Part shown: positions 45,419-53,813 of the stretch, piece by piece
Position numbering within the stretch: the stretch's first letter is position 1
Layout: the number at the start of each line of letters is the position of its first letter
Assembly: GCF_000585395.1 (NCBI RefSeq)
Contig: NZ_KK073875.1
Location: 5,136,274 to 5,200,273, forward strand
Reading direction: 5' to 3'
From: Saccharibacillus sacchari DSM 19268
GTDB taxonomy: Bacteria > Bacillota > Bacilli > Paenibacillales > Paenibacillaceae
Length of the DNA stretch: 64,000 nucleotides
The notes under the pieces: model-generated
Database searches by the model: none
What the model saw: only the letters and a program-made list of their open reading frames with translations
What the model was told of the DNA's origin: nothing
Program-made: the position numbers and the translations under genes

Positions 45419-46732
45419 TTATTTCAAAATCCCTTTTGCCCGCACTTCTTTCAGCCAGCCCGGGAACTCGTTCAGCAACCGGTCATACAACTCCTCGTCG
45501 CTGACCCGATCCAGATCGTCCAACGCGAAGAAATCGGCATTGTCGACGAGTCGTCCTTTCAGATCGTCAAGCTGTTCCAGCACGCCGTAGTTCGCATTGC
45601 CGAGGCCGACGAACTGCCAGAAGATCGGCTTGTCCGCATGCTTGATCAGCAGCTTGGAGATTTTTTTCGTCTCGTAAATCCCTCCATCGCTGAAAAAGAC
45701 GATGTAGGTCGGCGTGCGGTCATCCGGGTCTTCCTGCGTATATTTCTTAATGATATCTTCCATGACGACAGGTTCGTTGTTGCCGAAGCCCAGTTTGCTT
45801 TTCATGCTCGGACCCGCGTATGTCTTTTTTACATAATCTTCGTATTGATGCTCGTTTACGCTCGGCGCGCGCATCATCTTGGTCGCGAAGAACCACACGT
45901 CCAGAATCCCGTCATCGTCCATCTGCGCCGAGACAGCGAGAATACGCTCAAACGCACTTTGAACCGTTCCTTTTTTATACAACTGGCTCATCGAACCAGA
46001 AGCGTCGAATACGACGGCAACCCTGGCTTTTTCATGCGCGATGTTTTTCTTCTCCAGCGAGATGCCGACTTTGCGCTTGAGCAGGTCGATCTTGCCGAGG
46101 GGCACGGAAGGTTCCGGCGCTTTCGGAGCAGGCGGCGTCGAAGGCTGAGGCGTAGGCGCGGAGGTGGCAGCCGCAGTAGAAGAAGTCGAGGGCGCCGTTT
46201 CCTGCACCTCGTCTTCAATCTCCACGCCGTGCGCTTCGGCCAGCGGCTTAAGCCCTCCGTTGAATCCCCGTCCGATCGCACGCAGCTTCAAGCCCGAAGA
46301 ATGGCGGTACAGCTCCATAAAGACAAGCGAACGCTCCTGCGTGGCTTCCTTGATCTCGTACAAAATCTCGCCGGCGCCCGTCTCCGCGACGATGCGGCAT
46401 CCTTTAATATCGGCAAAAGTTCCCGCTCCGTCCAATGTGGCCGAGAACACGCATTTGGCGACGGTCGACGGGTCCAGCTCATTCGTTCGAATCGTAAACA
46501 CGACGCCGTTAGGCCCGGTTCGCTCATAGCGCACATGCCCGCCGGGACTGGCATCCTGATTGTAAAAAATAAAATAATCGTCGGAAGAAACTTTGCCGTT
46601 CTCCCCGACCATAAAACAGCTCACGTCCAAGTCGGCCGGCGCGCTATCCCATTTTACATGCACGCGAAGTTCCGTTGTCTGTCCGATCGGTGCGTTGGCA
46701 CCTGTCGTCAATACTGTTTGAGGTGTTGCCAT
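45419..46732 (-). CDS. TerD-family protein with C-terminal vWA domain (TerF-like)
   Basis: A 437-residue protein. The start MATPQTVLTTG follows CGGGAGG; the upstream frame (MLLLNAIML) is unsupported. Residues 1-185 are a TerD-type beta-sandwich: LRVHVKWDSAPADLDVSCFM (shortened), SDDYFIFYNQDASPGGHVRY, SLVFMELYRHSSGLKLRAIG and GRGFNGGL. TerD domains bind Ca2+ through acidic loops. A 45-residue Pro/Ala/Thr linker follows. Residues about 250-437 are a von Willebrand A domain with the MIDAS motif VVFDASGSMS, and FFSDGGIYE and WQFVGLGNANY further on. This fusion is like TerF of tellurite-resistance clusters. It is cytosolic and heads a minus-strand group with two small genes. The role is probably in stress or membrane-linked complexes. 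Confidence 0.9.
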   Translation of the reverse strand: MATPQTVLTTGANAPIGQTTELRVHVKWDSAPADLDVSCFMVGENGKVSSDDYFIFYNQDASPGGHVRYERTGPNGVVFTIRTNELDPSTVAKCVFSATLDGAGTFADIKGCRIVAETGAGEILYEIKEATQERSLVFMELYRHSSGLKLRAIGRGFNGGLKPLAEAHGVEIEDEVQETAPSTSSTAAATSAPTPQPSTPPAPKAPEPSVPLGKIDLLKRKVGISLEKKNIAHEKARVAVVFDASGSMSQLYKKGTVQSAFERILAVSAQMDDDGILDVWFFATKMMRAPSVNEHQYEDYVKKTYAGPSMKSKLGFGNNEPVVMEDIIKKYTQEDPDDRTPTYIVFFSDGGIYETKKISKLLIKHADKPIFWQFVGLGNANYGVLEQLDDLKGRLVDNADFFALDDLDRVSDEELYDRLLNEFPGWLKEVRAKGILK

Positions 46733-46902
46733 CTGATCGCCTCCCGAAAAATATTGTGGGTTGTTCCGTATCCATCTACGCAGCATTATAGCATTCAGTA
46801 ACAGCAATTGCGAAAAATGCCCGGAACATCCATTCCCCTCTTTTTGCGACGAGTTTGCCTGCTGGGCGTACTTCGCGTTTGGTCTTCCTGCTTCCCGGGT
46901 TA

Positions 46903-46912
46903 ATGAACGTTC
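46903..46912. promoter_or_regulatory. Short perfect palindrome between TerD-vWA and ZIP genes
   Basis: TGAACGTTCA lies in the 240-base gap between divergent genes. It could be an operator, but the regulator is unknown. Confidence 0.25.
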
Positions 46913-46973
46913 AGGAGCACTTCATTATGTCCATTTATACGCAATAAATAAGCAGCAACAAGGAGGGATATTC

Positions 46974-47726
46974 ATGTGGAGTGCATTGATGTGGGGCGGC
47001 ATTTCGGCTTCGGCGGTAGTACTCGGGGCGTTGGCTGCCTTATTTGTGCGCATCGGCAAAAAGACCATCGGCTGGATCATGGCTTTCGGCGTCGGGACGC
47101 TGATCGGGGCAGCCGCGTTCGAACTGTTGGGCGATGCGCTGGAAGACGGCGGACTGACCGCGACGGCGATCGGCTTTACGGCAGGCGCGCTGGTGTATAC
47201 CGTGTTCGACCTGATCGTATCCAAGCGCGGCGGCTCCAACCGCAAGCGTTCGGGCAAAGATCAATCCGGCTCGCAGGCGGCAGGCGAAGCGGATCAGAGC
47301 GGGCTGGGCATTTTCGCAGGGACGGTAATGGATGCGATCCCGGAATCAATTATGCTCGGCGCAAGCCTATTGGCGGGAAAAGGAATCAGCGTGGTGTTAG
47401 TCGTCTCGATCTTCGTCAGCAATATTCCGGAAGGCTTGTCGAGTACCGTCGGCTTGCAAAAAAATGGGTATTCACGCGGTAAAATCTTCATCATGTGGGC
47501 AGCGGTACTGCTGGTGTCGGCGTTGGCTTCAATGGGAGGCTACTTGTTCCTCGAACAATTGTCCCCGGAAATGAAAGCGGCGATCGGAGCTTTCGCGGGC
47601 GGCGGGATCATCGCGATGCTCTGCTCGACCATGATGCCGGAAGCATTCGAAGAAGGCGGTCCGCTGGTCGGATTTATCGCATCGATGGGATTGTTGACGG
47701 CGATTTTGTTGGATACGTTCTCCTGA
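46974..47726 (+). CDS. ZIP-family divalent metal transporter
   Basis: A 250-residue membrane protein. The start MWSALMWGGIS follows AAGGAGGG. About eight helices are visible, with a short loop of about 30 residues rich in Lys/Ser/Gln (KRGGSNRKRSGKDQSG) after helix 3. The metal-path motifs are in helix 4, GTVMDAIPESIMLGASL, and helix 5, VSIFVSNIPEGLSSTVGL, where the usual His-x-x-E is DAIPE and NIPEG. The Asp/Asn in place of His is found in several ZIP relatives and may change metal choice. Substrate (Zn, Mn or Fe) is unknown. It is monocistronic. Confidence 0.88.
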   Translation: MWSALMWGGISASAVVLGALAALFVRIGKKTIGWIMAFGVGTLIGAAAFELLGDALEDGGLTATAIGFTAGALVYTVFDLIVSKRGGSNRKRSGKDQSGSQAAGEADQSGLGIFAGTVMDAIPESIMLGASLLAGKGISVVLVVSIFVSNIPEGLSSTVGLQKNGYSRGKIFIMWAAVLLVSALASMGGYLFLEQLSPEMKAAIGAFAGGGIIAMLCSTMMPEAFEEGGPLVGFIASMGLLTAILLDTFS

Positions 47727-47935
47727 AAAACTTATGAGAGCTACGTTGTCTTTTTGTCCATGTAGATGGTGTCCTATCTCTCAAACGCATACCCAGATAG
47801 CCTAAAAAGCAATGTACACCCTCTATTCAGCTCTTTTCTAGCTTGATTGAGGATATACGTTGCTTTTTTGCTTATGTAGTTGGCTTTATGCTGGATCGGG
47901 GTCGATCTACGTTGCTTTTGGTGCAATAAGATTGG
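47727..47935. repeat. Cluster of 24-bp ACGTTGCTTTTT hairpin repeats
   Basis: Four units are seen: CTACGTTGTCTTTTTGTCCATGTAG near 47742, an inverted partial unit AAAAAGCAATGTACA near 47799, TACGTTGCTTTTTTGCTTATGTAG near 47863 and CTACGTTGCTTTTGG near 47909. Each is an imperfect palindrome around a T-run. The same unit occurs in the cluster at 56568-56760. Confidence 0.6.
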
Positions 47936-47946
47936 CTTATTAACGA

Positions 47947-48032
47947 TTTACAAGCCGCTTCGCTGATGCTATAGTCAATCATACGATCTGGATTCCAGAT
48001 TGATCTATTTCCAGAATGATCGAAAATCCAGA
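47947..48032 (+). promoter_or_regulatory. Promoter and operator of the HTH regulator/MFS operon
   Basis: The promoter TTTACA (47947-47952), 17 bp, TATAGT (47970-47975). Directly downstream is a perfect 15-bp palindrome ATCTGGATTCCAGAT (47986-48000). TCCAGA recurs at 47994, 48010 and 48027, i.e. with 16-17-base spacing. This suits autorepression by the regulator that follows. Confidence 0.65.
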
Positions 48033-48055
48033 ACGAGTAGAACGGAGGGCTTATC

Positions 48056-48562
48056 ATGACATCGGATCATTCCAAAGAACATCCCCTTATTATTGACGAA
48101 AAGCAAAATAAACTGCTGCAAAACGCGTTGCGGATCAAGATCATGCATGCATTATCGCGCGAAGCGATGACATCGAAGCAGGTTGCGGATCTTCTGCGCA
48201 AAACGCCCGGCAACATTCATTACCATATCCAACGGTTGTACGAAGGCGGGCTGCTGGAGTTGAGCGATACGCGCAGCGTAGCCGGCATCGTGGAAAAATA
48301 TTATACCTCGAAAGCCGCCCAGTTCCATTTTCCCGGACGAGCGGAAGGCGACGGTTGGCAGGCGGACGACGATGCGTGGACGGGCGGCAGTCCTTTTTCC
48401 GAATATCACGCCACGCGGTTGGATTTGTCGGAAGAAGAAGCCGTTCGTTTCTCGGATGAATTGAAGACGCTTCTGGAAAAGTGGGAACAGAATACCGAAG
48501 GCGGGCAGGAGTACGGCGTTAGTATTCGGCTTGGACGGATCGACGGAAAGAAGGAGAAATAA
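48056..48562 (+). CDS. ArsR-like winged-helix transcriptional regulator
   Basis: A 168-residue protein, start after ACGGAGGG. The N-terminal half is a winged helix-turn-helix: LLQNALRIKIMHALSREAMT, SKQVADLLRKTPGNIHYHIQ (recognition helix) and RLYEGGLLELSDTRSVAG, followed by VEKYYTSKAAQFHFPG, a typical wing/strand of the ArsR-like HTH_20 group. The C-terminal half (LDLSEEEAVRFSDELKTLLEK) is helical and may be the dimer or effector part. It starts the operon with an MFS pump that begins 3 bases after its stop, so it most likely controls that pump. A repeat operator lies at its own promoter. Confidence 0.88.
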   Translation: MTSDHSKEHPLIIDEKQNKLLQNALRIKIMHALSREAMTSKQVADLLRKTPGNIHYHIQRLYEGGLLELSDTRSVAGIVEKYYTSKAAQFHFPGRAEGDGWQADDDAWTGGSPFSEYHATRLDLSEEEAVRFSDELKTLLEKWEQNTEGGQEYGVSIRLGRIDGKKEK

Positions 48563-48564
48563 AC

Positions 48565-50034
48565 ATGCTATCCGAAGTTGAAAAAAATACGGATGCGGGC
48601 AGCAACGCTTCACGATTGTCCGTCTTCCTCTCTCCGATCCGGCGCTCAAAAGCTTTTACCTATCTATGGCTCGGACAATGGATCGCGATGCTGGGAAGCT
48701 CAGTGTCGGTACTTATTTTGCCGCTCGTCGTCTACTCGCTGACCGATTCGTCGACCGCGCTCGGACTGGCGATGACCTGCTATATGCTGCCGAATATTTT
48801 GGCGCTGCCTTTTGCCGGCTGGATCGTGGATAAAACGGACCGTTTGCGGCTTGTGATGCTGAGCAACGGAGCGCGGTTATGTATTATGCTGCTTGCCGCT
48901 GTGTCGATTTTCAGCGGAACTCTGACATTGGAGCGGCTGTATATCGGATTGGTGTTTTACGGCCTGATGGAAGGCGTTTTCAATCCGGCCTACTCGGCTT
49001 TGCGCGCGGAAGTATTTACGCCGGATATCCGCAACGCGGCCAACGCGCTGAGCCAGATCAGTATTCAAGGCGTTCGACTGCTCGGCCCGGCGCTCGGCGG
49101 CATGCTGGTCAGCGCGGCATCGCCGGGTGCGGGCTTCGCGCTGGATTCGGTGACGTACCTCATCTCGCTGATTTGTTTCGCGATGCTGGGCCGGGTGTTA
49201 TCCGCGCAAAAAGGGCGAAGCGGTCTGTTCGCGTCGACCAAAACGGCGCGGGCGGAACGTTCGGCACGCGCGAAGGCGCCTTCTTCGATGACGGCAGCAT
49301 CGGATGCGGTGCCGTCGACTTCGGTCGTAGCCGGCGCGGTCATCGCTCCGTCTTCGGACGCGGCGGAACTCGCGCAAGCCGTGGCCGATCCCGCGGCCGA
49401 TAAAACGGCTGCGTCCTCCTCCGTCCTGTCCGGCTTCGGCACGGAATTCATGGAAGGCGTTCGCGTGCTGAGCAAGCTGCCGTGGCTATGGATCACCATC
49501 GTCGCTTTTTCGCTGCTCAATATTTGCTATACCGGAATTGTCGCGGTGCTTGTGCCGTGGCTGTTCAAGGTTCATCACGGATTGGATACGTCGGTGTACG
49601 GCATCGCGATGGCGGGAACGGCAGTCGGAGCGATTCTGGCGGCGGTACTGTTCGGATCGAAAAAGGATTGGAAACGCCGCGGATTGGTCGCTTACGGCGG
49701 AGCGCTGCTGGGCGGAGTGGCTTTGCTGTTGCTGTCGGTCGTGACCTGGGTACCGGGGCTTGTGATGGCAATGGTGCTGGAAGGCTTCGGCATGATGATG
49801 TTCATGATTATTTGGGAGATCAGCTTGCAGGAGCTGGTGCCTGCCGAAAGCTTCGGGCGCGTGGCAAGTCTCGATATGTTGGGATCTTTCGCGCTGCTTC
49901 CGGTAGGGTATCTCATTGTCGGGCATCTGGCGGATACGATCGGCGGGATTCCGACGATCGCGATTTTTGCGGGGGCGGGGATTCTTATTTTGCTGGTGGC
50001 GCTGTGTTCGCCGCATATCCGACGGTTCAACTGA
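48565..50034 (+). CDS. MFS transporter, drug-efflux (MFS_3) type
   Basis: A 489-residue 12-helix protein. AAGGAGAAATAAAC precedes the ATG, overlapping the regulator end. The N-terminal half has AFTYLWLGQWIAMLGSSVSV, FAGWIVDKTDRLRLVMLSN (motif A-like loop 2-3) and YSALRAEVFTPDIRNAANAL (shortened). This resembles the MefA/MFS_3 efflux group. Between helices 6 and 7 it has an unusually long cytosolic loop of about 80 residues, rich in Ala, Ser and Asp (AKAPSSMTAASDAVPS, DAAELAQAVADPAAD). Helices 7-12 end at HIRRFN. The substrate is not known; the adjacent regulator may sense it. Confidence 0.9.
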   Translation: MLSEVEKNTDAGSNASRLSVFLSPIRRSKAFTYLWLGQWIAMLGSSVSVLILPLVVYSLTDSSTALGLAMTCYMLPNILALPFAGWIVDKTDRLRLVMLSNGARLCIMLLAAVSIFSGTLTLERLYIGLVFYGLMEGVFNPAYSALRAEVFTPDIRNAANALSQISIQGVRLLGPALGGMLVSAASPGAGFALDSVTYLISLICFAMLGRVLSAQKGRSGLFASTKTARAERSARAKAPSSMTAASDAVPSTSVVAGAVIAPSSDAAELAQAVADPAADKTAASSSVLSGFGTEFMEGVRVLSKLPWLWITIVAFSLLNICYTGIVAVLVPWLFKVHHGLDTSVYGIAMAGTAVGAILAAVLFGSKKDWKRRGLVAYGGALLGGVALLLLSVVTWVPGLVMAMVLEGFGMMMFMIIWEISLQELVPAESFGRVASLDMLGSFALLPVGYLIVGHLADTIGGIPTIAIFAGAGILILLVALCSPHIRRFN

Positions 50035-50058
50035 GGGGGAGTGAGCGTATAGGTGGCG

Positions 50059-50137
50059 CCGGGAGCCGGTTTCGACCTGCGCTTCATTGTCCTTTTCCCC
50101 TTGGGCAAAGGCGCTTCGGTTCGAAACCGGCTCCCGG
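50059..50137. repeat. 17-bp perfect inverted repeat downstream of the MFS gene
   Basis: CCGGGAGCCGGTTTCGA (50059-50075) and TCGAAACCGGCTCCCGG (50121-50137) are exact complements separated by 45 bases. No T-run follows. Further on, a purine tract of AAGAAAAGATAA repeats occupies 50159-50193. The 326-base gap to the ABC permease holds these plus a terminator. Confidence 0.7.
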
Positions 50138-50205
50138 CTGGGCTATACGGGGGATGGGGCAAGAAAAGATAAGAGAAAATAAGAAAAGATAAAGGATATG
50201 GATTT

Positions 50206-50249
50206 AAAAACGTTCCGCTTGGCTTTTCGGCCAGGCGGAACGTTTTTTT
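50206..50249. terminator. Bidirectional terminator between MFS and ABC permease genes
   Basis: The stem aaaaacgttccgc(tt)gg / cc(ag)gcggaacgttttt has A- and T-runs at its ends. Confidence 0.88.
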
Positions 50250-50360
50250 ATGAGACAACTTGGCTTGGAAAAGAGGCGTTCGGCATTTGAAAAATCACGG
50301 CTTTCAGAAGGCCTTTGGACACTCTCTGCTTTATTAGCTTGGAGCTCTGGCTCTGGGAAC

Positions 50361-51248
50361 TTAAACTTCTTTTCGATCGAATAATAGGATTTGTGCGGTT
50401 GAAAGTATGGTCGCGCTGCCGATTAGGATGCCGGCGCCCATAGCCAATTGCCCGAAAGCGATCTCCGATCCGATAATGCTTTTGTATAGAGCGGCGTATT
50501 CGGTCAGGAACATCGGGGAGATTGCCGGGAATGCCAAGGCAAGTCCGTTCAATGCAACGAGCAGTACGATGCCGAGCAGGAAGCCGGAGGTTGCGCTGCG
50601 GGCTAGGGTTGAAGCGAAAGCTGCGACTGTGCTGATTGCGGCTATAGGCAGCAGGGTTACGATATAGGCACCGAGTATGGTGAACAGATTCAAGTCGCCA
50701 AGACTTGCGCCGGATAGTAAAGCTGCTGTCAGGGACAGGATCAGTAGAATCGCCAGCAGGCCAGCTTGATAGACGAGCATCGCGCTTACTTTGCCGATGG
50801 CAAGCGCAGGGCGACTTACCGGGCGGGTCAGCGGGATCTTCAGTTCGCCGCGTTCTCGTTCTCCGGCGAACAGGTCGGCTGCCAGCATACAAGCCACGAG
50901 CGGGAGAATGACGGAAGCTGCGAGCGAGAGCAAGGTGTACGGCAGATTTTCCGGGGAGAAGCGGATCAAGCTGCCCGCATTGCCGTTTAGCAAGAGCATC
51001 ACCAGCGGAACTATAGCGACGAGCACGGGAACAGCGCGATATTTGAATTGGGCTAGAATCTTATACAGTTCAACTTCCGCCGTACGCCGGATCATTCCGC
51101 TAAGCGTAGGGCCGTTTCCCTGTCTGACTCCTGCTGGAGCACTGAAATTTGCCGATGGATTTGCCCCAGTTGTTGCCTTTTTCATCACACTCGTTCCTAT
51201 TCGGGTCGCAGCATTTTCCTTCATAGCTTCGTTACCGGGTCTACTCAT
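50361..51248 (-). CDS. ABC-2 type transporter permease
   Basis: A 295-residue protein. The start overlaps the ATPase stop by 4 bases (ATGA). After a 60-residue cytosolic N-terminus it has six helices: about 72-90 (VPVLVAIVPLVMLLLNG), 104-126 (YTLLSLAASVILPLVACML), 155-180, 190-215, 225-245 and 265-285. The loop between helices 2 and 3 contains DLFAGERERGELKIPLTRPVSR, cut here, the conserved cytosolic coupling stretch of ABC-2 permeases (ERExGTLxxLLxxPVSR-like). It forms an exporter with the preceding ATPase. The substrate is unknown; an antimicrobial peptide or its own neighbour product is possible. Confidence 0.9.
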   Translation of the reverse strand: MSRPGNEAMKENAATRIGTSVMKKATTGANPSANFSAPAGVRQGNGPTLSGMIRRTAEVELYKILAQFKYRAVPVLVAIVPLVMLLLNGNAGSLIRFSPENLPYTLLSLAASVILPLVACMLAADLFAGERERGELKIPLTRPVSRPALAIGKVSAMLVYQAGLLAILLILSLTAALLSGASLGDLNLFTILGAYIVTLLPIAAISTVAAFASTLARSATSGFLLGIVLLVALNGLALAFPAISPMFLTEYAALYKSIIGSEIAFGQLAMGAGILIGSATILSTAQILLFDRKEV

Positions 51249-51970
51249 ATCGCTTCCCTCCCATCCGCATTTGTCACTCTCAAGTAATAACGCTCAATGC
51301 TTCCATACTGCTCCAACACCTGCGGCACGGACGCGGTATCGACCAATACGCCTTCGCGCAGCACCGCAACATGAGTGCATAGCTGCTCCATCTCATGTGC
51401 CAGGTGGCTCGACAGAACGACCGCGCTGCCCCGCTCCCGTTCTTGCAGCAGCAGTTCGCGGAACATCGCGGTTCCTTCGATATCCATGCCGTTTGTCGGT
51501 TCGTCCAGCACCAGCAGCTCCGGCTGCGGCAGCAGCGCGGAAGCCAGCGCCAGACGCTGCTTCATGCCGACCGAGAATTTGCGCACTTTTTCTTTGCGAT
51601 AAGGCAGTAATCCTACACGCTCTAATAGCGGTTCGACCCTCGCCGCATCGAAGCCTGGGTAGAAGCGGCCCGTCAGCCGGAGATTCTGCTCCGCCGTCAA
51701 ATACGGATACAGCCCGGGTGTCTCGATCATGCAGCCCGTCCGTTCCAAAATGGCGGGAAGGTCTTCCGCGGGGTCCATGCCGAGCAGCGAGAGCGTGCCC
51801 GCATCCGGTGTAAGCAGCCCCGTCATGGCTTTCATCGCCGTCGTCTTGCCGCTGCCGTTCGGGCCGAGCAGCCCCAATACCTGGCCGGCTTCAACTTCGA
51901 ACGACAACTGATCGATACCGCGCCGATTGGCATACTTCTTGGTCAGGTTTTCTATGCGAACGATGGTCAT
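51245..51970 (-). CDS. ABC transporter ATP-binding protein
   Basis: A 241-residue nucleotide-binding protein. Walker A LLGPNGSGKTTAMKAM is at about 34-49, the Q-loop near TGCMIETPGLY, the signature KFSVGMKQRLALASALL at about 131, Walker B LLVLDEPTNGMD at about 153 and the switch His in VLSSHLAHEMEQL. The arrangement and the C-terminal region (GSIERYYLRVTNADG) resemble the BcrA/NatA class of exporters that pair with ABC-2 permeases. The gene lies 15 bases after the exported-protein gene and overlaps the permease gene. Confidence 0.94.
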   Translation of the reverse strand: MTIVRIENLTKKYANRRGIDQLSFEVEAGQVLGLLGPNGSGKTTAMKAMTGLLTPDAGTLSLLGMDPAEDLPAILERTGCMIETPGLYPYLTAEQNLRLTGRFYPGFDAARVEPLLERVGLLPYRKEKVRKFSVGMKQRLALASALLPQPELLVLDEPTNGMDIEGTAMFRELLLQERERGSAVVLSSHLAHEMEQLCTHVAVLREGVLVDTASVPQVLEQYGSIERYYLRVTNADGREAI

Positions 51971-51985
51971 GGGTAAACTCCTCTC

Positions 51986-52894
51986 TTATTGTGAACGGTC
52001 GCTGCCGAAAGGCCCGTGACCGAATTTGCCGTGGCCCGACTCCAGATCGACTTCTTCGACATTTTTGCCCGTCACGTCGATATCTTGCGGAACCGTGCTG
52101 CCGATGTTGCTGAAGGCGCTATCGATCGAAGCTTCCAGCTCAACCTTTTGCCCATCCTTGTCCAGACCGGATACGCCGATCGTCGTTGTCAGAGCCGTAA
52201 TCGTACCGTCCGTTACCTTAGCGTCCAGACGAACTTTTTCCACGCGACCGTTCGACGTGATTGGGAACAACGAAGCTCCGTCAAAGTCCGACCATTCCGA
52301 CTGCCACTGCGCTTCTTCGCTCAGGCGATCCGTGCCATGCTGCGCGCCTGCTTCCAGCACCGCGTTCATCGCGAGGTTCGCCAGTTCCGGAATTTGCGCA
52401 TCCGTCAGACTCAGCGTGATCGTATCTCCATTTTCCGTAAAGCGGTTTTTGATGTCGCCCAGCAGCAGATCGCTCGCCGCTTCCGCCAGTCGGATCGCGC
52501 TTGGCGAAGTTTCGAAGTCCGGCTTCTCGCTAAGTTCTTCGCCCGAAGCGTCCACGGAGTAGTATTGATCGCCTTTACGCAGAATCAGCTTGTCGCCGTC
52601 CGTGGACTGCTCGACCGCAAGGGTGTGGCCGCCGATCTCGAATTGTCCCGACGAGTAGAGGTCTTCGCCTGCCGATTGGACTTCCAATTTACCGCTCGCC
52701 GTAACCGCGCCGTTTTGCGTCACTTGGATATTGGAAGTCAGTGTCGAGTTGTCGATTGCCGCTGTCTTCACGACTGCCGTGCGGAAGTTGTCATAAGCGC
52801 TGCCATTCGCATAGGCCGCCGCTCCGAGACTTGCCGTTACGATCATGCCTGCCGCCATTACGCCGATTGTTTTGTTGCGCGTGCTTTTTTTCAT
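51986..52894 (-). CDS. Exported protein co-transcribed with ABC-2 exporter
   Basis: A 302-residue protein. The start MKKSTRNKTIGVM follows AAGAGGAGAG. A signal peptide runs to about residue 29 (GVMAAGMIVTASLGAAAYA). The mature part is beta-rich with repeated pairs such as LTSNIQVTQNGAVTASGKLE, QFEIGGHTLAVEQSTDG, LILRKGDQYYSVDASG and VEKVRLDAKVTDGTITALTT. This pattern resembles LolA/outer-membrane-lipoprotein-sorting-like or DUF-type beta sandwiches seen next to bacitracin-type ABC exporters, but no family is certain. The C-terminus is Gly/His-rich (HGKFGHGPFG). It is the first gene of a three-gene unit with the ABC ATPase and permease and may be their partner. Confidence 0.78.
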   Translation of the reverse strand: MKKSTRNKTIGVMAAGMIVTASLGAAAYANGSAYDNFRTAVVKTAAIDNSTLTSNIQVTQNGAVTASGKLEVQSAGEDLYSSGQFEIGGHTLAVEQSTDGDKLILRKGDQYYSVDASGEELSEKPDFETSPSAIRLAEAASDLLLGDIKNRFTENGDTITLSLTDAQIPELANLAMNAVLEAGAQHGTDRLSEEAQWQSEWSDFDGASLFPITSNGRVEKVRLDAKVTDGTITALTTTIGVSGLDKDGQKVELEASIDSAFSNIGSTVPQDIDVTGKNVEEVDLESGHGKFGHGPFGSDRSQ

Positions 52895-53041
52895 CCCAAT
52901 CTCTCCTCTTGTTTGTAAAGTTGTGTGTTTCCTTTGCCTACTCATATCCTACAGCGGAGGGATAAACGGAACTTTCAACGTTTCTAAACAAAAGTTAAAC
53001 CATCCGTAAATATTCGTTCAAACGCTTTCTTTTCTTCATAC

Positions 53042-53088
53042 AAAAAGGACCTCCGTCTACGCTCCACATTCTGCGCACGGAAGTCCTT
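53042..53088 (-). terminator. Terminator of the second two-component system
   Basis: On the minus strand, aaggacttccgtgcgcag pairs with acggaggtcctt and is followed by T. Confidence 0.8.
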
Positions 53089-53111
53089 GATCTCCATTTT
53101 CCCGACATACC

Positions 53112-53813
53112 TTATGCTTTAAAACGATACCCCGCGCCCCAAACGGTCTGGATCACTTTGGGATCGCCCGGATTTTCTTCGATCTTGTCGCGCAGCCGGT
53201 TGATATGTACCGCCACCGTCGCGCTGTCGCCGATCGCGTCATAGCCCCAAATTCGTTCGTACAACGTTTCTTTGCTCAACACCATATCGACATGCTCGAC
53301 CAGAAATAGCAGCAGCTCGTATTCTTTGTTTTTGAGCGTCAGCTCTTCGCCTCGCACATAGACTCTCCGCGACTGGGGCCGGATCGTGATCTGTCCGACT
53401 TTCAGTTCGCCGCCGTCCGTAGGCGCTCCGCCCCGGTTCCGCAACCGCTCGTATTGAGCCAGGTTTGCTTTCACGCGCGCAACCAACTCACCGGGAGAAA
53501 AGGGTTTTACGATATAATCGTCCGCGCCCAGCCCGAGTCCACGAATCTTGTCGATGTCTTCCTGGCGCGCCGTTACCATAAGAATCGGCACGTCCACCGT
53601 TTCCCGCAGCTTTCGGCAGACGGCGAACCCGTCCGCGCCCGGTAACATGACGTCGAGCAGAATCAGGTTGAACTCGCCGCTCCCCCCTCGATCCATCCCT
53701 GCCGGGCCGTTATCGACGATCTCCACTTCAAAACCGTCAATCTCCAAATAATCCCGTTCGATCTCCGCAATTGCGCTATCGTCCTCGACGATCAGAATCT
53801 TTTTTCCGTTAGA
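53112..53813 (-). CDS. OmpR-family response regulator
   Basis: A 233-residue regulator. The chosen start is a GTG 7 bases after AGAAGGAGG; the upstream in-frame ATG includes that site in its coding sequence. The receiver has IVEDDSAIAE (acidic pocket), Asp55 in LILLDVMLPGADG, and ILMVTARQED / YIVKPFSPGEL with the conserved Thr and Lys. The DNA-binding winged helix is at about 135-232 (LTLKNKEYELLLFLVEHVDM, SATVAVHINRLRDKIEENPG). The GTG overlaps the stop of the kinase gene, so it is coupled to it. It may regulate the adjacent exported-protein/ABC operon, though this is only from position. Confidence 0.94.
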   Translation of the reverse strand, partial: SNGKKILIVEDDSAIAEIERDYLEIDGFEVEIVDNGPAGMDRGGSGEFNLILLDVMLPGADGFAVCRKLRETVDVPILMVTARQEDIDKIRGLGLGADDYIVKPFSPGELVARVKANLAQYERLRNRGGAPTDGGELKVGQITIRPQSRRVYVRGEELTLKNKEYELLLFLVEHVDMVLSKETLYERIWGYDAIGDSATVAVHINRLRDKIEENPGDPKVIQTVWGAGYRFKA

